DNA from: Rhizobium sp. 2MFCol3.1
Lineage (GTDB): Bacteria; Pseudomonadota; Alphaproteobacteria; Rhizobiales; Rhizobiaceae
Direction: 5' to 3'
Assembly (NCBI RefSeq): GCF_000377565.1
Contig: NZ_KB898375.1
Coordinates: 1-64,000, forward strand
DNA length: 64,000 nucleotides
Notes under the pieces: generated by a model
The model's database searches: none
What the model was told of the DNA's origin: nothing
What the model saw: only the letters and a program-made list of their open reading frames with translations
Position numbers and translations under genes: made by a program
Shown: one piece after another, positions 34,316 through 42,848 of the stretch
Layout of the letters: every line of letters begins with the position of its first letter
Position numbering within the stretch: the stretch's first letter is position 1

Positions 34316-35416
34316 ATGGCTTACGATCAGAAGCGCGTCGTAGACGCTATCCGGGCCTTCGAGGCCGGCGAAATCGTTGTGGTTGTCGATGACGATGGCC
34401 GCGAGAACGAAGGCGATCTCATCGTTGCCGCCGTCCACTGTACGCCGGAAAAGATGGCCTTCATCGTGCGCCATACCTCGGGCATCGTCTGCACGCCGAT
34501 GCCGAAGGAAGAAGCCAAGCGCCTCGGCCTCAACGCCATGGTCGCGGAAAACGACAGCGCGCACACGACGGCCTTCACCGTCACCGTCGACTTCAAGCAC
34601 GGCACGACGACGGGCATCTCCGCCGACGACCGCACGCTGACGGTGCGCAACCTCGCCAACCCGAATGTCGGCGCCTCCGACTTCGTGCGCCCCGGCCACA
34701 TCTTCCCGCTGGTCGCCCGCGAGGGTGGCGTCCTGATGCGCTCGGGTCATACCGAGGCCGCAGTCGATCTCTGCAAGCTCGCCGGGCTGCCGCCGATCGG
34801 CGTGATCTGCGAGCTGGTCAACGACACCGGCAGCGTCATGCGCGGCCCGCAGGTATCGAGCTTTGCCGAAGAGCACGGCCTGAAACTGGTCTCCGTCGCC
34901 GACCTCATCGCCTATCGCCAGCGCAAGGAAACGCTGATCCAGCTGCAGGCGAGCTTCGATGTCGACACGCCGTTCGGCAAGGCCAAGGCCCACAGCTACT
35001 CCCTGCCGTGGGATCCGATGCAGCATCTCGCCGTCGTCTTCGGCGACATCCGCGATGGCATCGACATTCCAGTGCGCCTGCATACCGAAAGCGTCGTGGA
35101 CGACCTGTTCGGCAAGCGCTCCGTCGATCACTACATGAAGAAGATCGCCGAGAAGGGCCGTGGCGTCATCGTCTATCTGCGCGAGGGTTCTGTTGGCGTC
35201 GGCCACCAGGACAACGGCCGCAAGGCTTTGGGCCAGGGCCGCGAAGCGCATGCGGAAGCGCAGAACCGTGAAAGCGAATGGCTGGAAATCGGTCTCGGCG
35301 CGCAGATCCTGAAGGATCTCGGCGTCACCTCGATCAAGCTACTGACCCGCAGCGAGCGCCACTATGTCGGCCTCGAAGGCTTCGGCATCAAGATCGCGGA
35401 GACAGAGATCGGCTAA
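34316..35416 (+). CDS. ribB: 3,4-dihydroxy-2-butanone-4-phosphate synthase with degenerate GCH II domain
   Basis: Residues 1-205 are a complete DHBP synthase of riboflavin synthesis: DDDGRENEGDLIVAA, RHTSGIVCTPM, SAHTTAFTVTVDFKHGTTTG and SGHTEAAVDLCKLAG. Residues 215-366 keep the outline of GTP cyclohydrolase II (LHTESVVDDLFG, GRGVIVYLREG, LLTRSERHYVGL), but the three zinc cysteines expected after DLFG are absent, so this half should not open GTP. This is the RibBX arrangement. The ATG follows AGGAACGTTCCC. A separate ribA must exist elsewhere. Confidence 0.94.
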   Translation: MAYDQKRVVDAIRAFEAGEIVVVVDDDGRENEGDLIVAAVHCTPEKMAFIVRHTSGIVCTPMPKEEAKRLGLNAMVAENDSAHTTAFTVTVDFKHGTTTGISADDRTLTVRNLANPNVGASDFVRPGHIFPLVAREGGVLMRSGHTEAAVDLCKLAGLPPIGVICELVNDTGSVMRGPQVSSFAEEHGLKLVSVADLIAYRQRKETLIQLQASFDVDTPFGKAKAHSYSLPWDPMQHLAVVFGDIRDGIDIPVRLHTESVVDDLFGKRSVDHYMKKIAEKGRGVIVYLREGSVGVGHQDNGRKALGQGREAHAEAQNRESEWLEIGLGAQILKDLGVTSIKLLTRSERHYVGLEGFGIKIAETEIG

Positions 35417-35434
35417 GGCCGGTGAGATGATCAG

Positions 35435-35458
35435 CCGGCGGGTAAGGCCCGCCGGTTT
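35435..35458 (+). terminator. Terminator after ribB
   Basis: CCGGCGGG (35435-35442) and CCCGCCGG (35448-35455) form a perfect stem with a five-base loop followed by TTTC. It ends the aroC-ribB transcript and also faces the end of the convergent KTSC gene. Confidence 0.7.
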
Positions 35459-35467
35459 CGACCTTCG

Positions 35468-35821
35468 TCAGGCGGCGATGCGCTTGAAGCGGGTCCTGAC
35501 GTTCTGCATGTAATATTTGCCCGGCGATTCAGACGTGACCATGGCGATGACATGAGCTTCGGCCACGCCTTCGAACATGCGCTCCTCGCCATTGTTCAGG
35601 CAGACGCGCAACCTGCCGTCTTCCTGGCTGAAATAGACCGCGTCGATCAGGGCGGACTTGACGGTGACGGGTTTCATCCGCGCACGCTGCTCGCTCAACG
35701 AAACGATCGAACCTGTCGCCGCGGCGCGGGCGTCGCGACGGTTACGCATCAGTGCTCTGACCCTGCGGGCGAGGCTGTTCCATGCCGTCCATGCGGCGTA
35801 TCTGATCGCTCGTGTTTTCAT
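35468..35821 (-). CDS. KTSC-domain protein
   Basis: The 117-residue protein has a basic N-terminal half (RRVRALMRNRRDARAAA) and a C-terminal KTSC-like domain of about 65 residues: VKSALIDAVYFSQEDGRLRV, MFEGVAEAHVIAMVTSES and GKYYMQNVRTRFKRI. KTSC domains are short beta-alpha units seen alone or fused to nucleic-acid enzymes, with no settled role. The longer basic N-terminus might contact RNA or DNA. It is convergent with ribB. Confidence 0.7.
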   Translation of the reverse strand: MKTRAIRYAAWTAWNSLARRVRALMRNRRDARAAATGSIVSLSEQRARMKPVTVKSALIDAVYFSQEDGRLRVCLNNGEERMFEGVAEAHVIAMVTSESPGKYYMQNVRTRFKRIAA

Positions 35822-35938
35822 GCTGTAATCGTAGGCGAACGGTCCTTAAGAAGTTCGCGAAGAAGCATGGTAAACCCCCGTCAAGATTAACAGGCGGTAA
35901 TCATCTAAAATGCGAACTATCTCAACGATGACAATCGC

Positions 35939-37129
35939 TTAGCCGCGCCAACCTTCCAGCATCTCGACCCGCTCGACACCGGCGAAGCGGGCGACGCGAT
36001 CAAGCTCGGCGGCGAGCTTTTCAAGGCGACCGGCGGAGGGCTTTACGCCCGGCTCCAGCCACAGGCGCTTGACGTCGAGCGAGCCCTTCTTGCGGTCCGC
36101 CTTCATGTCGATGCGGCCGATCAGGCGATCGCCTTCCAAAAGCGGAAAAATGTAATAGCCATATTCGCGCTTGGGCTCGGGCACGAAGATCTCGATGCGA
36201 TAGAAGAAGCCGAAGAGGCGTTCGGTGCGGTTGCGATCACGAATCATCGGATCGAAGGGGCTCAGCACGCGGATGCGCGGTGGTGCGGCGGGATAATCGT
36301 CGAGCGTATCGAGGAAATCCGTAAACGCCCATGAGGGGCGCGGCTTGCCGCCTAGCGACGGCTCGATCAGTATCTCGGTCAGTTCATCACGATGGGCGGT
36401 GACCCAGCCCTTGGCCTCATCGGGCGAGACCAGCGCCCAGAAGGCCGCTATCTCGCCATGGGTGGCAAAGCCCAGCCTCGTCAGCGCGCTGCGGCAGGCC
36501 CAGTCCACGAATTCCTCACGGCTGACCTCGGGCTCATGGAACTCGGCCGGGATGACGCGCTCGACCAGATCATAGACCTTCTGGAAATTCGAGCGGCCCG
36601 AGATGGCGAACTTGCCGGTGCGCCAGAAATATTCGAGCGCCGTCTTGTTGGGATGCCAGTTCCACCAGCCGCCGGAGACGTGGCCGTCGGCCTTGATCTC
36701 GCGCGCCATGATGGCGCCGTCGCGGCTCACCCGCTCGTAGGTCTCGTCGAAGGCATCCTCGAAGCCCTCGCCGCGCCATTTGCGCCAGCGATCCACCAGG
36801 ACTTCCTCCTCCCGCCGGAACTTGTGCTTCCAATAGCGGAAGTAGCTGCTCGGCAGGATGGAGGCGTCGTGCGTCCAGTGCTCGAACAGCGCGCCGTCCT
36901 TTTCGAGCAGCGCCGTCAGGTGCTCGCGCTTGTAGGTCTGGTTGCGCGAGAAAAGGATCTGGTGATGGGCGCGCTCCACCCACTGGATGCTGTCGATCTG
37001 CACGAAGCCGAGATCGTGGATCAGCTGCAGCAGGCCGGATTTGGTGAGCACGCGATTGGGCGGAGCGCTCAGGCCCTGCTTGGCCAGAAAGATGCGGCGG
37101 GCGTCGGCATTGGAGATCAGCTTCGTCAT
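35939..37129 (-). CDS. YcaQ/AlkZ-like winged-helix DNA glycosylase
   Basis: The 396-residue protein belongs to the HTH_42 family, which includes E. coli YcaQ, an interstrand-crosslink DNA glycosylase. The conserved catalytic region is LIHDLGFVQIDSIQWVERAH, with a QxD motif as in YcaQ. HWTHDASILP and YRIEIFVPEPKREYGYYIFP are further family blocks. I use the ATG at 37129 (MTKLISNADARRIFLAKQGL); a start 12 codons upstream is possible. A DNA-repair role is inferred from the family. It stands alone, divergent from bioM. Confidence 0.87.
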   Translation of the reverse strand: MTKLISNADARRIFLAKQGLSAPPNRVLTKSGLLQLIHDLGFVQIDSIQWVERAHHQILFSRNQTYKREHLTALLEKDGALFEHWTHDASILPSSYFRYWKHKFRREEEVLVDRWRKWRGEGFEDAFDETYERVSRDGAIMAREIKADGHVSGGWWNWHPNKTALEYFWRTGKFAISGRSNFQKVYDLVERVIPAEFHEPEVSREEFVDWACRSALTRLGFATHGEIAAFWALVSPDEAKGWVTAHRDELTEILIEPSLGGKPRPSWAFTDFLDTLDDYPAAPPRIRVLSPFDPMIRDRNRTERLFGFFYRIEIFVPEPKREYGYYIFPLLEGDRLIGRIDMKADRKKGSLDVKRLWLEPGVKPSAGRLEKLAAELDRVARFAGVERVEMLEGWRG

Positions 37130-37277
37130 GGCAGCGATGATAATCCGGAAAATGTTCCTAGCCACCCGAATATGGCGGGTTCGGGCGAGGATGCAATGGG
37201 GTCAGGTCGCGTCGCGTTTTGATCTTCCCTCCGGCCGCATTCATTTATAGAACGGCGCTTCACCTCAGGGGGACGCA

Positions 37278-37952
37278 GTGAATATCCGTTTCGAAAGCGC
37301 CGGCGTCAGCTACGGGTCGCGGACTGCGCTGCAGCCGCTGACGCTCGAGCTCACCGAAAAGCGCATCGCCATCATCGGGCTGAACGGCTCCGGCAAAACG
37401 ACCTTCGCGCGGCTGATCAACGGCCTGACCAAGCCGACGTCCGGCCGCGTCATCGTCAACGGGCGCGACACATCGGATGAGAAGGCAGCGCTCGGCGATG
37501 TCGGCTTCATCTTCCAATCGCCGCAGAACCAGATCATCCTGCCTGTCGTGCGAGATGATATCGCCTTCGGGCTGAAGAGCCGCGGACTTGCGAAGGCCGC
37601 GATCGAGGCCAGGGTGGCCGAGGTGCTCGACCGCTTCAATGCCGGGCATCTGGCCGAGCGGCGCGCGCACGAGCTCTCCGGCGGCGAACTGCAGATGGCG
37701 GCGCTCTGCTCGGTGCTCGCTACCGGTCCCGATATTCTCATTCTCGACGAGCCGACCAACCAGCTCGATCTGCGCAACCGCGGCCTCGTGCAGGGGCTGA
37801 TCGAGAGCCTGCACGAGAGCGCCATCGTCATCACCCACGATCTGGAGCTGATCGCCGATTATCCGCGCGTGCTAGTGTTTCACCAGGGGCAACTGGCAGC
37901 CGATGCGCCGGCCGCCGAGGCGATCCCCCGCTACCGGGAGCTCGCGGCCTGA
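37278..37952 (+). CDS. bioM: Biotin ECF transporter ATPase BioM
   Basis: The 224-residue ABC ATPase drives biotin uptake with BioN and BioY. Walker A is GLNGSGKTT near residue 36, the Q-loop is FQSPQNQIILP, the signature is LSGGELQMA, and Walker B is ILILDEPTNQLDL, followed by the switch His in VITHDLELI. The GTG start follows CAGGGGG. The stop overlaps the bioN start by one base. A partial BioR-like half-site, TTATAGA, lies at 37245. Confidence 0.95.
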   Translation: MNIRFESAGVSYGSRTALQPLTLELTEKRIAIIGLNGSGKTTFARLINGLTKPTSGRVIVNGRDTSDEKAALGDVGFIFQSPQNQIILPVVRDDIAFGLKSRGLAKAAIEARVAEVLDRFNAGHLAERRAHELSGGELQMAALCSVLATGPDILILDEPTNQLDLRNRGLVQGLIESLHESAIVITHDLELIADYPRVLVFHQGQLAADAPAAEAIPRYRELAA

Positions 37953-38560
37953 TGCAATCGCTCTATGTCGAGGGCAATAGCCGGCTGCACCTGATCTCGG
38001 CGCGGGTGAAGCTCATCGTGCTCGCCGTGCTCGGCATCGCGCTGTTTGCCACCGCCAACATCGCGCTGCTCGGCTTTGCCGTCGTCGCCACCGGCGCCGT
38101 CTACTTCGGCATCGGCATGCCGGTTCGTGCTGCCCTTGCGCGCTTGAAGCCGATCCTTCTCACCATTCTGATCGTCGCCGTCTTCAGCCTCGCTTTCAAT
38201 CCATGGCATGGCGCCGTCGTCGCGCTGCTTCGGCTGACGGCGCTGATGCTGTTTGCCGCGAGCGTCACCGCGACAACCACGATTGCCGCCTTCATGGAGG
38301 AGATCACGCTGGCCGCCCGGCCGCTGGAGCGGCTTGGCCTCGTACGAGCCGACGATGTCGGGCTTGCCGTCGGGCTGGTGGTGCGCTTCGTGCCTGAAAT
38401 CATCGGCCGTTACCACGCGATTGCCGAGGCGCACCATGCGCGCGGGCTGAAGGTGCGGCCGGCGACCGTGCTGGTGCCGTTGATCATCCTGACGCTGAAG
38501 GATGCTGATAACATCGCGGCTGCGATTGACGCGCGCGGTATTCGGCGGCATGTGATTTAG
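37952..38560 (+). CDS. bioN: Biotin ECF transporter transmembrane protein BioN
   Basis: The 202-residue membrane protein is the CbiQ-type T component of an energy-coupling factor transporter. It has four to five helices and the C-terminal coupling motifs (RYHAIAEAHHARGLKVRP and DNIAAAIDARGIRRHV, both containing the A-R-G signature) that contact the ATPase. It starts inside the bioM stop and is followed by bioY after 24 bases. Confidence 0.95.
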   Translation: MQSLYVEGNSRLHLISARVKLIVLAVLGIALFATANIALLGFAVVATGAVYFGIGMPVRAALARLKPILLTILIVAVFSLAFNPWHGAVVALLRLTALMLFAASVTATTTIAAFMEEITLAARPLERLGLVRADDVGLAVGLVVRFVPEIIGRYHAIAEAHHARGLKVRPATVLVPLIILTLKDADNIAAAIDARGIRRHVI

Positions 38561-38584
38561 CACCTATTGAACCACGGAGCCATC

Positions 38585-39148
38585 ATGAGCACCCGAGACC
38601 TCGTTCTGTCCGCCCTGTTTGCCGCCATCATCGTCGCGCTCGGCATTCTGCCGCCGATCACGCTCGGCTTCATTCCGGTGCCGATCACGGCGCAGTCGCT
38701 CGGCGTGATGATGGCCGGCGTGGTGCTCGGCGCCCGGCGCGGCACGGTGGCGGTGCTGATCGTGCTTGTGCTTGTGGCGATCGGCCTGCCTGTTCTCTCC
38801 GGTGGTCGCGGGGGGCTCGCGGCTTTCGCGGCACCCACCACCGGCTTTCTGATCGGCTGGGTCTTCGCCGCCTTCACGACCGGCTATATCAGCGAGCGGC
38901 TGGTGAAGCACGGCCAGGCGGCCGGCATGCAGCTGACCGGCTTCTTCTTCGCGGCGATGATGGGCGGGATCGTCGTGCTCTACGCCTTCGGCATCGTCTA
39001 TCTCGCCTTTGCCGCGCAGATCGGCCTCAAGGCCGCGTTTACCGGCTCGATGGCCTTCATTCCCGGCGATGTGATCAAGGCCTTCGTTGCGGCGCTGGTC
39101 GGCCGCGCGGTCATGGCCGGCTATCCGCTGCTGCCCGTCAAGAACTAA
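38585..39148 (+). CDS. bioY: Biotin transporter substrate-binding component BioY
   Basis: The 187-residue S component has six helices and the BioY hallmarks ILPPITLGFIPVPITAQSLG, MMAGVVLGARRGTV, GLPVLSGGRGGLAAFAAPTT and the C-terminal MAFIPGDVIKAFVAALVGR with the conserved PGD. It binds biotin with high affinity and works alone or with BioMN. I start at the ATG at 38585, with GGAG six bases upstream. The gene order bioMNY is the rhizobial one. Confidence 0.96.
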   Translation: MSTRDLVLSALFAAIIVALGILPPITLGFIPVPITAQSLGVMMAGVVLGARRGTVAVLIVLVLVAIGLPVLSGGRGGLAAFAAPTTGFLIGWVFAAFTTGYISERLVKHGQAAGMQLTGFFFAAMMGGIVVLYAFGIVYLAFAAQIGLKAAFTGSMAFIPGDVIKAFVAALVGRAVMAGYPLLPVKN

Positions 39149-39150
39149 AG

Positions 39151-39552
39151 CTAGTTCATGAAACCGTAGAGCCAGTCCCGCGTCACTTCAGGCAGCGGGA
39201 CCGGTGCCTTGTCCTCGCGCGTCTGCGCCTGCCAGACGATCTCGACCTCGGCGGCGCGCTCATCGCCTGTGTCCACCGCAATGATGAAGCCGACGGAACG
39301 CACGCCGATCTTGTCGACGGCGGTGGTAAACAACACCATTTCGTCATAGCGCAGTGGCCGATGCAGGATGCAGGTGATCTTGCTCGCCACATAGAGCGGC
39401 TCGTCCGCCAAGTCAGGTCGCTCGGACCAGAATTTCGCCAGCGCAGATTCGGCATAGGAGATGTAGGAGCCGAGGAACATCTGGCCGTTCATGTCCACAT
39501 CGCGGAACGGCACGTGGATCTGCACAATGTTGGAGCGCATCGCAGCATTCAT
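39151..39552 (-). CDS. YbgC/FadM-type acyl-CoA thioesterase
   Basis: The 133-residue hotdog-fold protein has the 4HBT motif HVPFRDVDMNGQMFLGSYIS, where the first Asp of DVDMNG is the usual catalytic acid, then YAESALAKFW. ILHRPLRYDEMVLFTTAVDK and VEIVWQAQTREDK complete the fold. It should hydrolyse acyl- or hydroxybenzoyl-CoA thioesters, substrate unknown. It converges on bioY with only two bases between stop codons. Two starts, MNAAM and MRSN, are possible. Confidence 0.85.
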   Translation of the reverse strand: MNAAMRSNIVQIHVPFRDVDMNGQMFLGSYISYAESALAKFWSERPDLADEPLYVASKITCILHRPLRYDEMVLFTTAVDKIGVRSVGFIIAVDTGDERAAEVEIVWQAQTREDKAPVPLPEVTRDWLYGFMN

Positions 39553-39766
39553 CGATTTCCCCCAGTCTCAGCCTTTGCTATTGCGCAATTCCGGACGCAA
39601 AACCGCGCTGCACTTTTGCTGGAATTGCTTTAGTCCCCAAGAATAATCGCCTGCTAATATTATGTAAATGAAGGCGAAAGGCGTATGACAGCGCACGATT
39701 GTTGAAATCGCGAGCCCCTACCCCATCTGCTGTGGAACATGACGAGGCAGGCAAATAGAGTGATTT

Positions 39767-40059
39767 AGAGCCTTTCCTGGTTAGCTTGAAGCATTCTGCC
39801 GGAGCAGGTTTTCGTCAGGGCAAAGGCGATTGGCGAAGGGCATACCCCAGGTACGGTCGAGCAGATCGCCTTTGATCCTGGCGGAAAGATGCCCGGCCCT
39901 AGCTGGTTTGCGAAGCAAACCACCGGGGTTGGCTGAAACGGGCCGCCTGATCGTCCGGCCGGCTTGGCCGTATGCTTGGGCTACGACGCGCGCCGGCCGG
40001 ACGATCATTCGACTCCGTTTGAGCCAACAGAATGCTTCAATCTAACCAGGAAAGGCTCT
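39767..40059. repeat. 293-bp MITE-like element with 32-bp terminal inverted repeats
   Basis: AGAGCCTTTCCTGGTTAG (39767 on, arm to 39798) returns as its complement at 40028-40059 with one mismatch in 32 bases. Inside are a perfect 16-bp inverted repeat (39948-39963 with 39992-40007, core GATCGTCCGGCCGG) and a hairpin GGTTTGC-GAA-GCAAACC (39905-39921). No protein is encoded. The right arm ends one base before the ATG of the next gene and contains AGGAAAGG, which serves as its ribosome binding site. Confidence 0.75.
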
Positions 40060-40060
40060 T

Positions 40061-40996
40061 ATGAGCACCCGCCTTTACGAACATCCGATCTTTCTGGAAC
40101 ACATCACGCCCGAGGGACACCCCGAGCGATCCGACCGGCTGCGGGCGCTGAACGTGGCGCTCGGGCATCCGCATTTCGACCGGCTGGACCGCCAGCAGGC
40201 ACCGCAAGCATCGGAAGATGCCGTGCTTCTGGCGCATCCGGAAGAGCATCTCTTTTCCGTCATGCGGCAGGTGCCGGAGGAAGAAGGTGAGATCAACCAG
40301 CTCGAGGCCGACACCTATGCCAGCCCGAAGAGCCTGCAGGCGGCGCTGACGGGGATCGGCGGCGCGATGGCGGCTGTCGACGACGTCTTCACCGGCAAGG
40401 CGGACAATGTCTTCGTCGCCTCGCGGCCACCCGGCCACCACGCCGAAAAATCCAAGGCGATGGGCTTCTGCTTCTTCAACAACGCCGCCATCGCCGCCCG
40501 CCACGCCCAACGCAGGCACGGCGCTGAGCGCGTGGCGATCGTCGATTGGGATGTGCACCACGGCAACGGCACGCAGGACATCTTCTGGGACGATCCGTCC
40601 GTGTTGTTCTGCTCGACGCACCAGATGCCGCTCTATCCCGGCAGCGGCGCCAAGAACGAAACCGGCGCACACGACACGATCGTCAACGCACCGCTTTCGC
40701 CCAATGTCGGCAGCGAGCATTTCCGCGAGGCGTTCAAATCCCGCGTGCTGCCGGCGCTGAACGACTTCCGCCCCGACCTGATCATCATCTCGGCCGGGTT
40801 CGACGCGCATCACCGCGACCCGCTGGCGCAGATCAACCTCGTCGGCGAGGACTTCGACTGGGCGACCGGGCGGCTGCTCGAAGTGGCCGACAAAAGTGCC
40901 GGCAACCGGGTCGTCAGCCTTCTGGAAGGCGGCTATGATCTGGAAGGGCTCGCCGAATCGGCCGGGCTGCATGTTTTGAGAATGATGAAGGGTTGA
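40061..40996 (+). CDS. Histone deacetylase-family (acetoin utilization-like) protein
   Basis: The 311-residue zinc hydrolase has all class II HDAC-like motifs: GHPERSDRLRALNVALGHP, RPPGHHAEKSKAMGFCFFNN with the catalytic His pair, DWDVHHGNGTQDIFW with Asp/His metal ligands, SAGFDAHHRDPL with the last Asp, and LLEGGYDLEGLAESA. Bacterial members deacetylate proteins, polyamines or small amides. It lies directly after an inverted-repeat element that supplies its binding site, and two bases before xseB. Confidence 0.94.
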   Translation: MSTRLYEHPIFLEHITPEGHPERSDRLRALNVALGHPHFDRLDRQQAPQASEDAVLLAHPEEHLFSVMRQVPEEEGEINQLEADTYASPKSLQAALTGIGGAMAAVDDVFTGKADNVFVASRPPGHHAEKSKAMGFCFFNNAAIAARHAQRRHGAERVAIVDWDVHHGNGTQDIFWDDPSVLFCSTHQMPLYPGSGAKNETGAHDTIVNAPLSPNVGSEHFREAFKSRVLPALNDFRPDLIIISAGFDAHHRDPLAQINLVGEDFDWATGRLLEVADKSAGNRVVSLLEGGYDLEGLAESAGLHVLRMMKG

Positions 40997-40998
40997 GC

Positions 40999-41250
40999 AT
41001 GTCCGACAACGCCAAGCCGGAGGTTTCCGGCCTCTCTTTCGAAAAGGCGGTCGCCGAACTCGAAAGCATAGTCGCCCGGCTGGAACGCGGCGACGTGGCG
41101 CTGGACGAGTCCATCGAGATCTACGAGCGCGGCGAAGCGCTGAAAAAGCATTGCGAGACGCTGCTCTCGGCCGCTGAAAACCGGATCGAGAAGATCAGGC
41201 TCGATCGCGCGGGCAAGCCGCAGGGCGTGGAGCCCTTGGACGGGGCCTAA
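40999..41250 (+). CDS. xseB: Exodeoxyribonuclease VII small subunit
   Basis: The 83-residue protein shows LSFEKAVAELESIVARLERG, VALDESIEIYERGEALKKHC and LSAAENRIEKIRL, the complete two-helix XseB pattern. With XseA it degrades single-stranded DNA. The ATG at 40999 starts two bases after the HDAC-like stop, so the pair is co-transcribed. An inverted repeat (GGTTCGC/GCGAACC, 41253-41277) follows the stop. Confidence 0.95.
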   Translation: MSDNAKPEVSGLSFEKAVAELESIVARLERGDVALDESIEIYERGEALKKHCETLLSAAENRIEKIRLDRAGKPQGVEPLDGA

Positions 41251-41281
41251 GTGGTTCGCCCCGTCCGATTGCGAACCAGCC

Positions 41282-41773
41282 TTATTTGTCGAGGCTGAGC
41301 ATCACGTAGGCTTCGCCACCTCGCCTGTCGTGCTGGAAGATAAAGCGTTTTCCCTTGATCGTCGCGACGAAAGGCTTGCCTGCCTTAGCGTCTTTCGGCA
41401 CCTCCGCACCGGAAGCCTCGATCACACGAAGGAACTGTGGATGCAGCGTCGGGTCCGAGCGATTTTCGCTGGTGACCGCGCATTCCCTCTTGGGCTTGAT
41501 CTGAACGGACATCGAGTGGTCGTCGGTCATGCCGCCGAACTGCTGTTCGGCGTCCTTTACGCCATAGCGCTTCGCCTTGGCCGCCGCGGTGGCGAATGTG
41601 GGCGCCGATGCAAGGCAGACATCCTTGAACGCGGCAACGGCGATGTCATTACCCTTGCTGCTCTTTGGCGCGGCTGACGCGGTTTGCGGCACGATCAGGC
41701 AAGCTGAGAGAGCCAATGCGACGCCGAACTGTGCGGCGCGACGGGAAATGCGGTCTGTGGGGATCGTCTTCAT
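41282..41773 (-). CDS. Hypothetical exported protein
   Basis: The 163-residue product has a signal peptide (FGVALALSACLIVPQTASA, cut before APKSS). The mature part contains FKDVCLASAPTFATAAAKAK, KPKRECAVTSENR and the C-terminal RFIFQHDRRGGEAYVMLSLD. Two cysteines may pair. I do not recognise a family with certainty. It follows the lipoprotein gene at 41778 after four bases, so both are probably made together in the envelope. Confidence 0.6.
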   Translation of the reverse strand: MKTIPTDRISRRAAQFGVALALSACLIVPQTASAAPKSSKGNDIAVAAFKDVCLASAPTFATAAAKAKRYGVKDAEQQFGGMTDDHSMSVQIKPKRECAVTSENRSDPTLHPQFLRVIEASGAEVPKDAKAGKPFVATIKGKRFIFQHDRRGGEAYVMLSLDK

Positions 41774-41777
41774 AGAT

Positions 41778-42575
41778 TTACTTTGCCTTGGCCTTCGATG
41801 TTATGCTCGACAACAGCAGTTCGTAATCTGCCGTGAACTTCGTGTAGGTGATGCGGGAATAGATTTCCGGAACGTTCAACCGGATTGCATCCTTGAATGT
41901 CTGCGGTGCCTGAGACCCGACAAGGCGGCCCCGCGCGGCACCGGAGAAGAACCCGCCGCTGCTCATTTGGACAATGTCGATCACGCCGGCATCGACGATC
42001 TGCCCCTTGCCGATCGTGATCGTATTGTCGCCAAGCAGCGTGTACTGTGGCTCCTTCCCCTGAACTCCCCAAAACCCGGCATTGCCTGTCCCCATGGATG
42101 CGATGCTGTTGCCGTTCTGACAGGTGATCATGGTCACGGCATAGCGGCCCGGCTCGATCGGGCGGAAGGACGTGCGGATATCGCGTACGCCATTCTCCTT
42201 GATCAGCGCCGGCACGTTCAGCGTCAGCATTTGCGCGGTCGTCTTGGCAAGATTCTTGATGATCGCGTCGCCACCATAAAGCCCGTTGGGCTGCCCGATT
42301 TCGGTAAATGGCCCCGAGCCGATCTTGCCGTCGACGACTTTCTGCAGGCGGACGGTGCCGCGCACGCAATAGCTGCCATTGAGCGAAACGCGCACGACGG
42401 CAGCGGCGCCCTTGTCCGCAACCATGGCATCCGCCTGCCTGGCGGCATCCTTGCCGTCGGCGCCCATTTTTGTTGAGTTTGGATTGGTGGCGCAGGAGGC
42501 CAAGGTGGCGAATGCGGCCAGAAGAGCGGCGCTTTTCGCCAGCTTTCCGAGCCGCCCATGTTTCTTATACTGCAT
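41778..42575 (-). CDS. Hypothetical lipoprotein
   Basis: The 265-residue product has a lipoprotein signal (LAKSAALLAAFATLASC with lipobox LASC, acyl Cys near residue 29) and a mature domain with GSYCVRGTVRLQKVVDGKIG, YGGDAIIKNLAKTTAQML and DNTITIGKGQIVDAGVIDI. The middle block RPIEPGRYAVTMITCQNG is reminiscent of envelope beta domains. The family is unknown. The ATG at 42575 is chosen for signal length; an upstream start at 42620 is possible. Confidence 0.6.
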   Translation of the reverse strand: MQYKKHGRLGKLAKSAALLAAFATLASCATNPNSTKMGADGKDAARQADAMVADKGAAAVVRVSLNGSYCVRGTVRLQKVVDGKIGSGPFTEIGQPNGLYGGDAIIKNLAKTTAQMLTLNVPALIKENGVRDIRTSFRPIEPGRYAVTMITCQNGNSIASMGTGNAGFWGVQGKEPQYTLLGDNTITIGKGQIVDAGVIDIVQMSSGGFFSGAARGRLVGSQAPQTFKDAIRLNVPEIYSRITYTKFTADYELLLSSITSKAKAK

Positions 42576-42848
42576 GTACGAATGGCTTTCAGATTTAAAT
42601 GCGCCCCTTGGTTGCATCAATCCCGGAATGAGACAAGGTCACACCAACGCCAGCGAGCGGCGAAGTGCGCGTGCGGTAAAACCGCCGTTAATGGCCACAG
42701 CGAGATTGTAACTTTTGGATCCCGTCACCATTCAAAGCTTCAGGTCTGACCGCCGATTGGCAAAGCGCTGCCCTCCCCCATCAAACCCCTTGGCCATCCG
42801 TCAAATGGCGGTCTATCATCCCCGAAACACCAGAGGGGACGAGACGGC

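Noticed and set aside
34216..34330. FMN riboswitch before ribB
   Set aside because: ribB starts ten bases after aroC, leaving no room for the element, and no RFN-like sequence is visible upstream of aroC.
37245..37254. TTATAGAACG upstream of bioM as a BioR operator
   Set aside because: Only seven of ten bases fit the remembered consensus TTATAGATAA and the second half-site is missing, so control by BioR is not supported by the sequence alone.
41253..41277. GGTTCGC/GCGAACC as a terminator after xseB
   Set aside because: The stem is short with an 11-base loop and no T-run follows directly. It is mentioned with xseB but not listed as a terminator.
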